From Epichloe hybrida (taxonomy: Eukaryota; Ascomycota; Sordariomycetes; Hypocreales; Clavicipitaceae): a DNA stretch of 64,000 nucleotides. Numbering within the stretch: the stretch's first letter is position 1; each line of letters begins with the position of its first letter. The stretch covers positions 744,001 to 808,000 of the forward strand of contig JAFEKR010000023.1 in assembly GCA_019022495.1 (NCBI GenBank). Reading direction: 5' to 3'. A program made the translations under genes and the position numbers. Shown here one piece after another: positions 50,441 to 61,571 of this stretch. The notes beneath the pieces are model-generated. The model saw only the letters and a program-made list of their open reading frames with translations. It had not been told where the DNA came from and searched no databases.

Positions 50441-50640
50441 TAATAGCTTATAATAGCTTATAATAGCTTATAATAGCTTATAATAGCTTATAATAGCTTA
50501 TAATAGCTTATAATAGCTTATAATAGCTTATAATAGCTTATAATAGCTTATAATAGCTTATAATAGCTTATAATAGCTTATAATAGCTTATAATAGCTTA
50601 TAATAGCTTATAATAGCTTATAATAGCTTATAATAGCTTA
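50441..50640. repeat. perfect microsatellite-like array, 20 copies of 10 bp
   Basis: Twenty identical copies of TAATAGCTTA in a row, preceded by a few imperfect ones and followed by a short TA run. The lack of any variant shows that the array expanded after, or has been homogenised since, the mutation of the surrounding sequence. Confidence 0.97.
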
Positions 50641-50859
50641 TATATATATATCTTATATTCTTTATATAACTTAAAATATTATTAGTGTTAAAGTTTAATT
50701 AAAAATAAATAAGTAATAAATTAATAAAATATAAGTATAAGTATAAATAAGTAAATTACTATAAGAAAAGCTAGACTTTTTAATTATTTAGTATTTTAAG
50801 GTTTTTTAAAATATTAATAAAATAAAATAACTTTCTCTTTTATATTTTTAAATATTATA

Positions 50860-51830
50860 ATAAAAGTAATTATAGTATATAAAATAAAAGTAAGTCCTAG
50901 TAATATATCTTAAAATAGGTTTAACTAACTATAATAAAGCTTATTAAAGTTAATATAGTTATTAAAGTAATTATAGTATATAAAATAAAAGTAAGTCTTA
51001 GTATTATATCTTAAAATAGGTTATTATAGTTATAATAAAGCTTATTAGAGTTATTATAGTTATTAAAATAGTTATAATATATAAAATAAAAGTGGGTCTT
51101 AGTATTATATCTTAAAATAAGTTTAACTAACTATAATAAAGCTTATTAGAGTTATTATAGTTATTAAAGTAGTTATAATATATAAAATAAAAGTAGGTCT
51201 TATTATTTTATCTTAAAATAGGTTTAACTAGCTATAATAAAGCTTATTAAAGTTATTATAGTTATTAAAGTAATTATAATATATAAAATAAAAGTGGGTC
51301 TTATTATTATATCTTAAAATAGGTTTGACTAGCTATAATAAAGCTTATTAAAGTTATTATAGTTATTAAAGTAGTTATAATATATAAAATAAAAGTAGGT
51401 CTTATTATTATATCTTAAAATAGGTTTGACTAGCTATAATAAAGCTTATTAAAGTTATTATAGTTATTAAAGTAGTTATAATATATAAAATAAAAGTGGG
51501 TCTTAGTATTATATTTTAAAATAAGTTATAGTAGTTATAATAAAGCTTATTAAAGTTAATATAGTTATTAAAGTAGTTATAGTATATAAAATAAAAGTAG
51601 GTCTTAGTATTATATTTTAAAATAAGTTATAGTAGTTATAATAAAGCTTATTAAAGTTAATATAGTTATTAAAGTAGTTATAGTATATAAAATAAAAGTG
51701 GGTCTTAGTATTATATTTTAAAATAAGTTATAGTAGTTATTATAAAGCTTATTAAAGTTATTATAGTTATTAAAGTAGTTATAGTATATAAAATAAAAGT
51801 GGGTCCTAGTATTATAACTAAAAATAAGTT
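50860..51830. repeat. 101-bp minisatellite, about 9.5 units, inside the hAT element
   Basis: The marker AAAGCTTATTA recurs at intervals of exactly 101 bp (about 50,936, 51,037, 51,138, 51,239, 51,340, 51,441, 51,542, 51,643, 51,744). Units also share TATATAAAATAAAAGT and AGTAGTTAT-like blocks and differ mainly by A/G and C/T changes. There is no reading frame and no spacer structure of a CRISPR type. Confidence 0.93.
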
Positions 51831-52224
51831 TTAATTTTTTAATAACTTAATTTAGTTATATAGCCTAATTTAATTAATACTATTAGTTATATATAAATAC
51901 TTTATAAATATTACTATCTTTTATACTTTCTTTATATATTATAGTAAGGAGATATATAAAGTTAGTATATATAACTTCTTAAAGCTTTAGAATTATAAAG
52001 CTAAAAGTAATGTTTAATTATTTTAAATAGTAAATAAATTATTTAAGCTTTTTTTAAGTTTTTATCCTATTAATTATAATATATAAGTACTAAGTATATA
52101 CTTTATTAACTTCTAGTTATTTCTTCTAAGTTACTAATTAATTTTATTATATTAGTTTAGGGTATTATTATAATTAGAAATAATAATAATAATAATAATA
52201 ATAGAAAATAACTCTTAGTAATAG

Positions 52225-52533
52225 TGTTGGAACAAAGGTGATATCAATCGCGCGTCGCAGCCGCAATTACCCGGCAGAAGCTTGGGCCACGCGCGGACCC
52301 TACACGTAACCTATAACCTAGCACGTTAATTAGCTAGGAAATATAGGGATATAAACGCGCAACCCCTTTTCCCTTTATATATTATAACTTCTAGCTTTTT
52401 ACCTCTCTTTTCCTATAACTTAATTAATTATAATAATAGATAACGTAGCCTAGAATAAATACTTAATAACAATACTATTCTTTAGGCTCACAACTATATT
52501 ACACATTAAATTCAATACCTTATAAATCTAACA
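52225..52533 (+). repeat. 5' LTR of copia A6
   Basis: It is a 309-bp LTR. The outer end keeps TCGCGCGTCGCAGCCGCAAT (52,247-52,266), which in the 3' LTR reads TCGCGTGTCATAGCTATAAT. The inner end (CTTATAAATCTAACA) is mutated compared with CCTGTGAATCCAACA in the 3' LTR. Confidence 0.95.
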
Positions 52534-52849
52534 CTAATTAGTAGTTACCTTCACATATAACCACGTAGTCTTTAAATACCATAGATTAGTAAGGTTAATT
52601 AGAAGAGGTAGCTTATCTAATAATAACTCGCCTTATGGAATAGGAGGGCCACGTTTAATAATAAGTTATACTAATAAAAAGGTATAATATAGCTCTCTTC
52701 TTACTTTAGTATTAATATCTATATCTATATAGACTCTAAAACAACAAAGAAAGGTTTAACGCTAGTAGCTAAGCTATCCCCTTATCTTTTTTTATTATAC
52801 ATTCTATCACGCATTTAAAGTTAACCACCTTACCTCGCAATCCTTCATA

Positions 52850-54830
52850 TCTAAAACACATTACATAATCACAGTTATACCTTTTTTCCTTACATCATAA
52901 GATCTACCTCCCTTAATTAATTAGAATATTAGATACAGCTAGACTATCTAGGACCTCCGGTTAATTCAGAGTTCCTAGTAAGACTAATAGCTATAATAAT
53001 ACTATAGAAGGCGTTAAAACAAAAGATAACAATAAATACCTTAACAAAGGAAAAACCCTTATCTACACTAACCTATACCCCTACATCTCTACAAGGCTTT
53101 AATAACATATTATAGAAGAACTACTCTAATAAATAGAAAGTTCTAAACATAAAGAGATAAAAACACCTAAGGAAATCAGTCTCTACATCCTTATAAAGAC
53201 TAAATAATATAAGGAGTAAGGGTTATTTAGAAGAACACTATTCTCTAAATTTAGTAATAACTTCTATAAATAGTTAAGGGATAAGTTTATAGAAGGGAGA
53301 GACCTTTCATAGAACAAACTTTAAGACTATCTTCTTTATAATAAAGTGTATATAACTATTAGAAGAGGCACTAAGATAGTAAATAACCTTAAAGAAGTAG
53401 TAAACGAAGAAGAATTCTAATTTTAGACTCTTAAAGAAATCAAAGAGACTAGGAAGAAGTACATAGGCTTCTAAAAGAACCTATAAAACAAAGAGTTCTT
53501 CTATAATCTACTAGATAATAGTAATATTAAAACTAGGTAACCTACCCCATTACCCTATTTATTAGTATAATTACTATTAAAAGGATTAATAAGCTAGACT
53601 CCCCTAGGAAGACTAAGTTAATCCCCTCTAGGAAGGCCTAGCTAATCTCCCCTAGGAAGGTTAATTAACCTAGAGTTAAGACTACCTAAGGATGCCATTC
53701 GCAAGCATCTATAGGTAACTCCCCCACCTATACCTTTACTAAAGGCAAGTCAATAGTATTACCCTAGCAACACTACTAATAATACCCCTAAATAGGAGAA
53801 TTACTAATAAAGGTAACCTATACTATCTAGGGCTAGTAGTGCCCTTATTAGCATAGCTTAAAGAGCTATAATTCCTCCTTCCTAACATAAGGAAAAGAAG
53901 GATTAGAGGGAATAATAAGCCCTAAGGGTGTTACCTATAAAGCTACCCTCTTACTTCCTAAAAACCCTACTACCCCTTTTATAGATATAAAGGGAGACAC
54001 CTAGAGAACCCCTATAGACTTAAAGACCCTCGCTAAAGCAAATTATTAACCTATCTAAGGTATACCCTAAAGAGTAACTCTATAGCGCTAATAACTATAA
54101 TATCCTTAAATTAAAGCTTTAAATATTCTATAGAAAGTATAAGTTACTTAATATCTAGCCTAAATAAGCTAGTTATACTTTTAAGGTTATACTTAAAGGT
54201 AAAGCACTATAGTACTATATAAACTACCTCTCTAAACCTAGATAACCATAAGATCTCCTAATGCTTATTAGGCATATAAGAGAACAATTTAAAACCAAGG
54301 ATATATAGTAAAGATATCTACTAAAGTAAAACAACACTTCCTTATAAGGAATAACAAATAATAACCTAAGTAAGTTAATAATTAAATGCTTTAATAAACT
54401 CATAGAAAGACTAGCTATCTTATAATAAGCAGTGCCTAAAGTAAGCTAAACTAAAAGAGCACTCTAGAATTAACTTATTAAAGCCTATTATAATATTCTA
54501 GAGTGTAAAGGAGTAATTATAGATCCGCTAGATAGACTATAAGAGTTTTACAAATAGATTAGAATAACCCTCTATCTTATTAAGGAAGAGAAGAAGAACT
54601 ATTAATAATTCCTAACCAAAGCCACAACCCTAGAGTAATTCTAAACTAACTAAAGATATAATAGGAAGGGAAAAGAGACCTAATACCCCTTAAAACCATA
54701 AGGAAGAGGAGGTAATCCCCGCATAAAGAAGTACTATATATATAGTAAAGAAGGATACTAGTTATCTAAGCACCCTAAAGAGGACTATAAGAAGGCATTT
54801 TAACGCTTTAAGAATCACTACCTTACAAAC
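52850..54830 (+). pseudogene. gag of copia A6
   Basis: The gag region runs to an atypical zinc knuckle at 54,732-54,773. The spacing of Tyr codons derived from Cys (two residues between the first pair), a third at +4, and a His at +4 fit a C-X2-C-X4-C-X4-H pattern as in some fungal copia gags. Upstream, near 53,591-53,662, three copies of a 24-bp unit encode an 8-residue repeat with the core SPRK. A4, A5 and A1 have one copy. Stops are TAA/TAG. Confidence 0.7.
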
Positions 54831-55099
54831 CTAACCAATAACTTATATTATTTATTCCTTATATAGTATAAAGGAGACCATAAGTCTCTATCCCCTATTA
54901 ATAATAAAATCGCTTAGTATATAAAGAGTATTAGATTTAATAACAGCCCTAATAATATAGATAGGCTAGTACCTATAAGCTTCTTTACTTACGGAACCTA
55001 GATTAATAGTAAAAGAATAGTTTAATTCCTAATAAGGTAAGCAGCTTATTATAGTCTAAGCAAAGAAAACCCCTTTTAGTAGGAACTCATAAATAAAGC

Positions 55100-58000
55100 C
55101 CTAGTAATGTTTATATTAGAAGATTGCTATTCCTATACAACATTCTAAGGGATCATGCCTAATACAAGAGCCGTAAAGTTCTCTATAGCAGGGCACCCTT
55201 AATTCCTTGCTTTATAATATTAGATGCCTACATTATAGCTTAATAAATTAATAGAGAAAAAGGCATTAGTTAGGTTTAGCGTAGGAGACCTAATTATTAC
55301 GCTTAGAGTAGCTATAGTGCTTACTCCCTTTAGAAATATTCTCTTTTAGGTTATCCCTATAAACACTTTATTTCTCTTATCCCTTAATAATATAGACTAT
55401 CTAAAGATTAACTTTAACATCTCTAAGAACACACTACAATAAGGAAATATTAAAGTGCCTGTTATACGCAAATAGGGGCACGCCTAGATGCTTCTTATAT
55501 AGAAAGAAGAAGTAGTTACTTAGAGCTACCTTACAAAAGGTAAGCTATAGTAATTATATTACTGCTTTAGGCATCTATTAATCTAACGTTTACACAAGGT
55601 TCTCTATAAATCAAGGCATAATATTAATATTAAAGCTATTAGGGAGCTAATAAGAATCTACTACTAATACTAAATACATATAGATAGCCCTAATTACTTT
55701 AAGTTCACCCTTAAGAATAAGTGTAGCTTTAATTATAAAGTAATAGTAAATATCTTCTACCTAGATAGTAACTGCCCTATACTCTATGCTATAGATATAG
55801 CTATAGCATTTAACATAGCGAAATTCCTTAATAATATCTTTACAAAAATAACCTAGGAAGCCCTCTAAATATACTAGATTAATACTTACCTAGGCCCCCT
55901 AGACTTTATTATTATAAATACTAGAACAAACTTCTATAGTAATAAATTTAGATAATTTGCAGCTTTAATATTAATTTTAATTAAGGAAGTCCTTATTAAG
56001 GCACACTATAGCATAGGGAAGGTTAAAAGATATTATAAGCCACTCTAAAGAGCCTATAATATAATTAAACATAAATACCTTATAACACCAGAACCTATTA
56101 CCCTTTAAATAGTAATTAAGGCCCTAAATAACACTATAGGCCCTAATAGTCTTATCCTAACTCTCCTTATCTTTAGAGCTTACCTATATATAATAAATAA
56201 GTCCCTGCTATTACCTAATATCACATAGTATATAATTATAGTATAGAAGGCTACTAAAGAGATTAAGAGACTCTATACTATCTAGAAGGTTAATAAGGCC
56301 CTTACTAAACGTAATAGCCTAGATACCTTAAAGACCCTTAGCTTACCACTTAGATTAAAGGTTAAGGTCTAGTAAGAAGGTAAGGGATAGGTAAGTCTAT
56401 ATAAGCTACTAGTAATTACTAGAGAAAGCTATATACTTAACATACCTAGAGGCCTAAAGACCTTTAAGTTAATATCTATTAAGCCCTACTATAATAATTC
56501 TTATATAAAGAAAATAATAGAGCCTAGTAAAGAGGAAGAAGAGAAAGAGTAAGAGGCTTGTAATAAGAATATAGTACTGCTAATACTACTAAAGTAAGGA
56601 TATAAAAGGCTATAGAAAAACCCTCCTATAATGCCTTAAGGTGCTAATACCTTCCTATTAGTAAAAGAATATAGTAACCTAGCTCTTATAATTAAGCTAC
56701 GTAAGAAAGGAATTATTAAGACCCCTAGCAAACCTTTTAAGCGATTAATAAAAGCAGAAATTAATGCTCTAATTAGGTAAGGTATATTTAAATTCATTAT
56801 ATTTAATAAGAAAGAATATAGTAGAATTTAAATCTTTAATTCCTAGATTATTAATAAGATTAAGGGCAAGATAATAAAACCTTACAAAAAGTCATGCCTT
56901 ATAATCTAAGGGTATAAGAATAAAGGGAAACAGGCTATTCTTACATAGGCCCTAACAATTTAACGCGCAAGCTAATGTCTTATCCTTATAATAGCCCTAT
57001 TAGTAAGATTAAGGAAATTCCTTATCTAGCTAAGAGATATCTATTAGGCTTATATACAAGCTTGTACATTACTAGAGTAGCTAATCCTAGCGCGCTTACT
57101 AATTTAGATATAGCATCTCTACCTGCCTAGTATAATCTTAAGGGTTATAAAACCCCTCTACAAGCTTATAAAGGTAGGAACATACTAGTAGGTTACATAT
57201 TATAAGTATTACAAAGAGAACCTCTAGATAGAAACCTCTATATATAATCCCTGCCTACTTATAACTATAAAGGAAAGCCCTAACTTTACCTATATTAGAA
57301 TATAGACTAATAATATAATTAGCCTCTTAGATAAGAAGTTCTCTAAGAAGAAAGAGACCTAGCTTACTATAGTAGGCTTTAATATAAAGCTAAAGTAATT
57401 CCTAACTTAGGACTACCCTCTTACATTTAATAGTAGTATTATTACACTAGAGAATAATACTATTAAGATCTAGTAGAAAGGGCAGAGTAATAAGTTAGAG
57501 TTAGTTCTAATAACTAACTTAAAGCGCAAATACATTAAGTAAAGGGCCTAAGGCACTTACATTACCTTAATTTACTAACTAGAGGCTTACTTTAACCTAT
57601 CTATTACTATATAACACTAGGAGCTAACCCTAGAGAACGTAAAAGCCCTTAATCACCACCTAAAGTAGTAGATAAATTACCTAGAGAGAGGTCTAACATT
57701 TATCCTAATTAACCTTAAGAAGGCAAAGCTCTTTGCCTTTATAAATAAATCCTTTACTAATAACTAGGACCTATTCTTATAACTAGGATATATACTTATT
57801 CTAGTAAATAAAAACTACACTAATAGTAAGTTTATAATTAAAGGTAATATTATACACTTTAGCTTAATAAAGAGTAAGAGAGTTATATAAAGCATACTTA
57901 TCTTAGAAGTCTATAGTATAGTAGCTAGTGTTAATATAGCTTATATAATTATAACCACCTTAAACTTAGTTACTAACTAACTAAAGCTTCTAAAGATCCT

Positions 58001-58220
58001 AGTTATTATATATATAAATTTATACTCCTTATATAAGTACCTTATTAAGCTTAGTATAATAAAGGAGAAACGCCTAATAATTAATATTATAGCCCTTTAA
58101 TAGTTATATAAACGCTAAGAACTCTATAAGATCTAATAAATTAATAAAGAGAATAACCTAGCTAATACCTTTATAAAGGCATTACCTAATAAGGCCCTTA
58201 AGAGCTTTATCTTAACTAAC
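55100..58220 (+). pseudogene. pol of copia A6: protease, integrase, reverse transcriptase, RNase H
   Basis: Protease-like region about 55,110-55,445. Integrase about 55,735-56,460, with a YLDS-like start, then NTRTNF at about 55,918-55,935 where the second catalytic Asp is expected (D-x-GTNF in related elements; now Asn), followed by an AH-SIGKV(E)RY-like segment. Reverse transcriptase about 56,690-57,480, with the catalytic box at 57,303-57,314 reading *TNN for an ancestral QTDD, the fungal copia variant of YVDD. RNase H about 57,660-58,210, ending NKENNLANTFIKALPNKAL. Integrase before reverse transcriptase makes it Ty1/copia. RIP removed the catalytic Asp residues and added many stops. Confidence 0.85.
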
Positions 58221-58701
58221 TAAATAACTATCTAGATAAAGGGATAGGTTACTTACGCGTAATACACACGTAGTAAGAGGAAAAGGTAATCCTCTAGGAG
58301 AATAGCTATAGGGATAAGATAGTAATACATAAGGGATCTATACCCCTATAGTTAATATCCCTAGCAGCTATAACCACGCTAGCCCACTAGGCCCTCCTAG
58401 TAAACTATAGAAATTAATAGTAATACATAAGAGAATAAAGGTATTACTAAGGAGGAGGAAGATATTATATATATGCTATAGGGCAGTATATATATTATTT
58501 TAAGGAAAAGAAGGGATTTAGAAGGACCTACTTATCCTTACACAAGCTCACAGGCTAAGCAAGATTATTATTTCCCTTTTATTAGTAACCATATACCTAG
58601 ACAAGCTATAAGTTCTTTTTCTTACATCCCCTATTAATTACATTCTTAATCTATCTTTCTTTTTATTTCTATGATTAATATCGCGCATTAACAATTATAT
58701 T

Positions 58702-58713
58702 AAAAGAGAGAAG
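58702..58713 (+). promoter_or_regulatory. polypurine tract of copia A6
   Basis: AAAAGAGAGAAG lies six bases upstream of the 3' LTR. The same motif, complemented, lies beside the 3' LTRs of A2, A4 and A5 and has survived RIP well because, as all purines, it lacks cytosine on this strand. Confidence 0.75.
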
Positions 58714-58719
58714 TTCTAG

Positions 58720-59028
58720 TGTTAGAACAAAGGTAATATCAATCGCGTGTCATAGCTATAATTACCTAGCAGAAGCTCGGGCCACGCGCGGACCTCACAC
58801 GTAACCTATAACCTAGCATATTAATTAGCTAGGAAATATAGGGACACAAATACGTAACCCCTTTTCCCTTTATGTATTATAACTTCTAGCTTTTTATCTC
58901 TCTTTTCCTATAACTTAATTAATCATAATAATAGATAACGCAGCCTAGAATAAATACTCAATCACAATACTATTCTTCGGGCTCACGACTGTATTACACA
59001 TTGAATTCAATACCCTGTGAATCCAACA
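58720..59028 (+). repeat. 3' LTR of copia A6
   Basis: It is a 309-bp LTR. Its mutation pattern is the mirror image of the 5' LTR: the inner (left) end is mutated (TGTTAGAACAAAGGTAATAT) and the outer (right) end is intact (CACGACTGT..., CCCTGTGAATCCAACA). Confidence 0.95.
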
Positions 59029-59282
59029 AATAGTAAATAAAATAATAAAAAGGGTTTTCTTAAAGTTATATTAGTAAAGAAAAGTATTAAGAATAATAGT
59101 CTTATAAAAAACTTATAATAGTACTTATAACCCTAGTTATAATAAAATCTATAAAAGGTTATAATCTTATAACTTAAATAACTAATTTAATAAAATAGCT
59201 AATAATATAAGTATAAGAATAATAGCTTTCTTCTCATTAGTATATTAATACTACTATATAAAAAGACCTACTTTTATTTACC

Positions 59283-59452
59283 TAACACTACATTTGTAGT
59301 TTTTGTAGTGTAGTGTAGTTAGTGTAGTTAGTAACTACACTAACTACAAAAAAAAAAACTACACTATACTAAATTCTAGCTAAAAAAAAACTACACTACA
59401 AATACAAAATTTTCCCAAAAACTACACTAACTACACTACAAACAATGCTCTG
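59283..59452. repeat. right terminal and subterminal repeats of the hAT element
   Basis: The same TGTAGTGTAG/CTACACTACA motifs as at the left end, with A-runs between them, ending CAATGCTCTG at 59,452. The order and spacing differ from the left end, so the two ends are not simple inverted copies beyond the first 10 bp. Confidence 0.8.
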
Positions 59453-59460
59453 GGTATAGG

Positions 59461-61490
59461 CTATACTTATAGGAAAAGAGATAAAAGGCTAGGCCTTAGC
59501 TAGATTAATTTAGGTAGTAGTAAGTATATTATTAAAATATTTATAATAATAGATAAAAAAATTTATAAGAATAATATCTTACCCCTTACTTTTAGTAAAC
59601 TATAGTAAAGCTAGAGTCTTAATAGCTTTATCTATAGCTAAAAAGATCTTAAGATATTTAAAAATATAATAAAGTTTTAGGTTAATATTATATAAGTACT
59701 TTTCCTAGATATATATATAATAGCTAGTATAGTAAGAAGTATAAGCCTAGTTTAGCCCTAAGCTATAAGTATACTTATTTTTATTCTAAAGATTATTTAT
59801 ATAAGAATTATATAAAAAATTATACTCCTTATTATTAAAAAAGGCTTTATTATTAAAGTTTTCTTTTAAAATATACTTACTAAGATAAGTACCCTTAAGT
59901 AAGGTAAGAGAAAGTAAAAAAAAGAAGGGAATATATTAAAAGTAAGTTAGTTAGTAAGAAAGATAATATTACTTATAATAAGAAGTAGATAGGATATAAA
60001 AAGAGAGCTTTATAGTTATAAAAGATTTAATGAATAAAGATAAGAAAGCTATAAAAAGAAAGATTTATAATAATATAAAAAGGGAAAAGTATAAATTTAG
60101 GGAAGAAAGAATAGAATATTTATATTTTAGAATAAAGGGATTAAGATCTAATTAAGATATAGATTTTTCATATTTATAAATAATAGCTAAGGGTAGGTAA
60201 GGGTAATATATTATATAATAAGGGATTAGATAGTTATTAATAAGGGGGATATTTAAAATAAAGTTTAAGTTTAGTAAGTAATAAATAAGGTATAAGATTA
60301 AAGTAAAGTTAAGAGATTAGGGGAGGTAAGATAATAGCTAGTAATAAGGGGCTATAAAAAAGGTAGCTAGTATTTTTAAGAATAAAGTTAAAGTAAAGTA
60401 AGGTACCCCTATACTAAAAAATTTTTCTATCTATATAGTAAATATATAACCTTACTTAGCTACCTATATTACCTTACTATATTTTCTAGGAGGGGCCTAT
60501 ATAATAGAGGTCTATACTTAATATATACTTACTTTTTTAAGGAGGAAATAAAGGGGGGATAAGTATAAGGGTATATTATAAACTTAAGCTATAAGCTTAG
60601 GTTAAGTCTAGCTCTAGGAAGGCTCTAGAAAGTAAGTATACTTTATATAAATAGGTTAGGGCTTTATATAAACTACACATAGACCACACATAAGAGGCTA
60701 TATATCTAGATGCTATGTAACTACTAGAAGAGTTCCCTTTTTCTTCAATAAGAATAATATTCTTATTCTAAATACTTATACGCAGTAGCCATAAGGCTAG
60801 TTCTTAACACTTAGTAATAATCCTAAGACTTAGAAGTTAATATAAGGCTATGTCTTTATTATATATAGTACTATAATTGATTAGAAGTCTAGGAGGTAAT
60901 ATTATAGAATAACTTTAAGTATAGAAGTAAAGCTCTTTACCCTAAATAATAGTATAAAAAAGCATATTTATCTTAGTAAGCTACTTTATAATATTAATAT
61001 ATATATACTATCACTTTTAATTATCTAGTATAATAATAAGTAAATAATCTAAATTACTAAATATATAAAAGGAAGGCTTTAAACTAGCCTTAAGTACCTT
61101 AATATAAATTAAATATAGATTTAAGAGTAATATATAATAGTTAATATTAAGGTAAATTAAATAAAGACCTCTAAGATACCTATAAATAGCTTTATAAAGC
61201 CTTTATTAGGTTAAATATATAGGGACTTTTACTATAAAATTAGCTTGAGAGAGATCCTTACCTAATTATAATACTAGAGATTATTTATAATCTCTTCCTA
61301 TATATTAGATTATTAGCTTTAATAAATATTTTAGCTATAGGGGGTATATTAGGAAGAGCTCCCTAAAGTATTAGATATATAGGTAAGGGTTATATATTAA
61401 CTAGAATAAGATATTAGTAAAGATAAATATATTAGAAGTACCTCCATAGACTAGTTATTACTATAGTATACTATATACCTTTTAGGTATA
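59461..61490. other. AT-rich decayed sequence between the hAT element and the gene-bearing DNA
   Basis: It continues the sequence that received the hAT element (left side ends at 50,223). It is about as AT-rich as the transposons, with long purine-rich runs on the plus strand (59,880-60,180). I tested minus-strand frames around 60,900-61,200 for copia RNase H and did not find convincing motifs. No gene, LTR or terminal repeat was recognised. Confidence 0.5.
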
Positions 61491-61571
61491 AAAGTTGGCT
61501 ATCGTCTGCACCTCTGATTGATCGAATTGAACACTTTTTATCATCTATCTACACCCCTACCTGACAGGTAG
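61491..61571. promoter_or_regulatory. edge of the RIP-mutated island / upstream region of the first GC-balanced ORF
   Basis: Base composition changes within a few tens of bases near 61,490, from almost no CpG to normal sequence (GCTATCGTCTGCACCTCTG...). Just downstream, at 61,568-61,619, a possible 52-bp intron with GTAGAT...TTTCAG borders can be read, so the first ORF could be part of a spliced transcript. Promoter function is not shown. Confidence 0.35.

Larger units (their letters stand above)
52225..59028 (+). mobile_element. copia A6: complete Ty1/copia retrotransposon inside the hAT element
   Basis: 6,804 bp with two 309-bp LTRs and a perfect 5-bp TSD AATAG (52,220-52,224 and 59,029-59,033). 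It is the only plus-strand member of family A and the reference for the others. LTR ends are TGTTGGA/TCCAACA. A polypurine tract AAAAGAGAGAAG (58,702-58,713) lies just before the 3' LTR. The sequence after the 5' LTR starts CTAATTAGTAGTTACC; I could not assign it to a tRNA. All frames are RIP-broken. Confidence 0.96.
50224..59452. mobile_element. hAT-like DNA transposon, probably non-autonomous, split by copia A6
   Basis: Both ends are CAGAGCATTG in inverted orientation (50,224-50,233 and 59,443-59,452), with a perfect 8-bp TSD GGTATAGG (50,216-50,223 and 59,453-59,460). An 8-bp TSD and a CAG-start terminal repeat are typical of the hAT superfamily. Many TGTAGTGTAG/CTACACTACA motifs lie just inside both ends. 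Without A6 (6,804 bp plus 5-bp TSD) the element is about 2.42 kb. More than 1.1 kb of that is two tandem arrays, so there is little room for a transposase and none was recognised. Confidence 0.88.

Noticed and set aside
50860..51830. Regular repeats considered as a CRISPR array
   Set aside because: The whole 101-bp unit repeats with no unique spacers, the units are too long, and the genome is fungal.
60900..61200. Minus-strand frame tested as copia RNase H
   Set aside because: No YxDxDxA-like, SSKKQ-like or ST(E)AEY-like motif can be aligned in a single frame.
1..61490. AT-rich DNA considered as mitochondrial
   Set aside because: No mitochondrial genes, tRNAs or rRNAs were seen. The content is nuclear retrotransposons with TSDs, and the AT bias follows C-to-T change at CpA.
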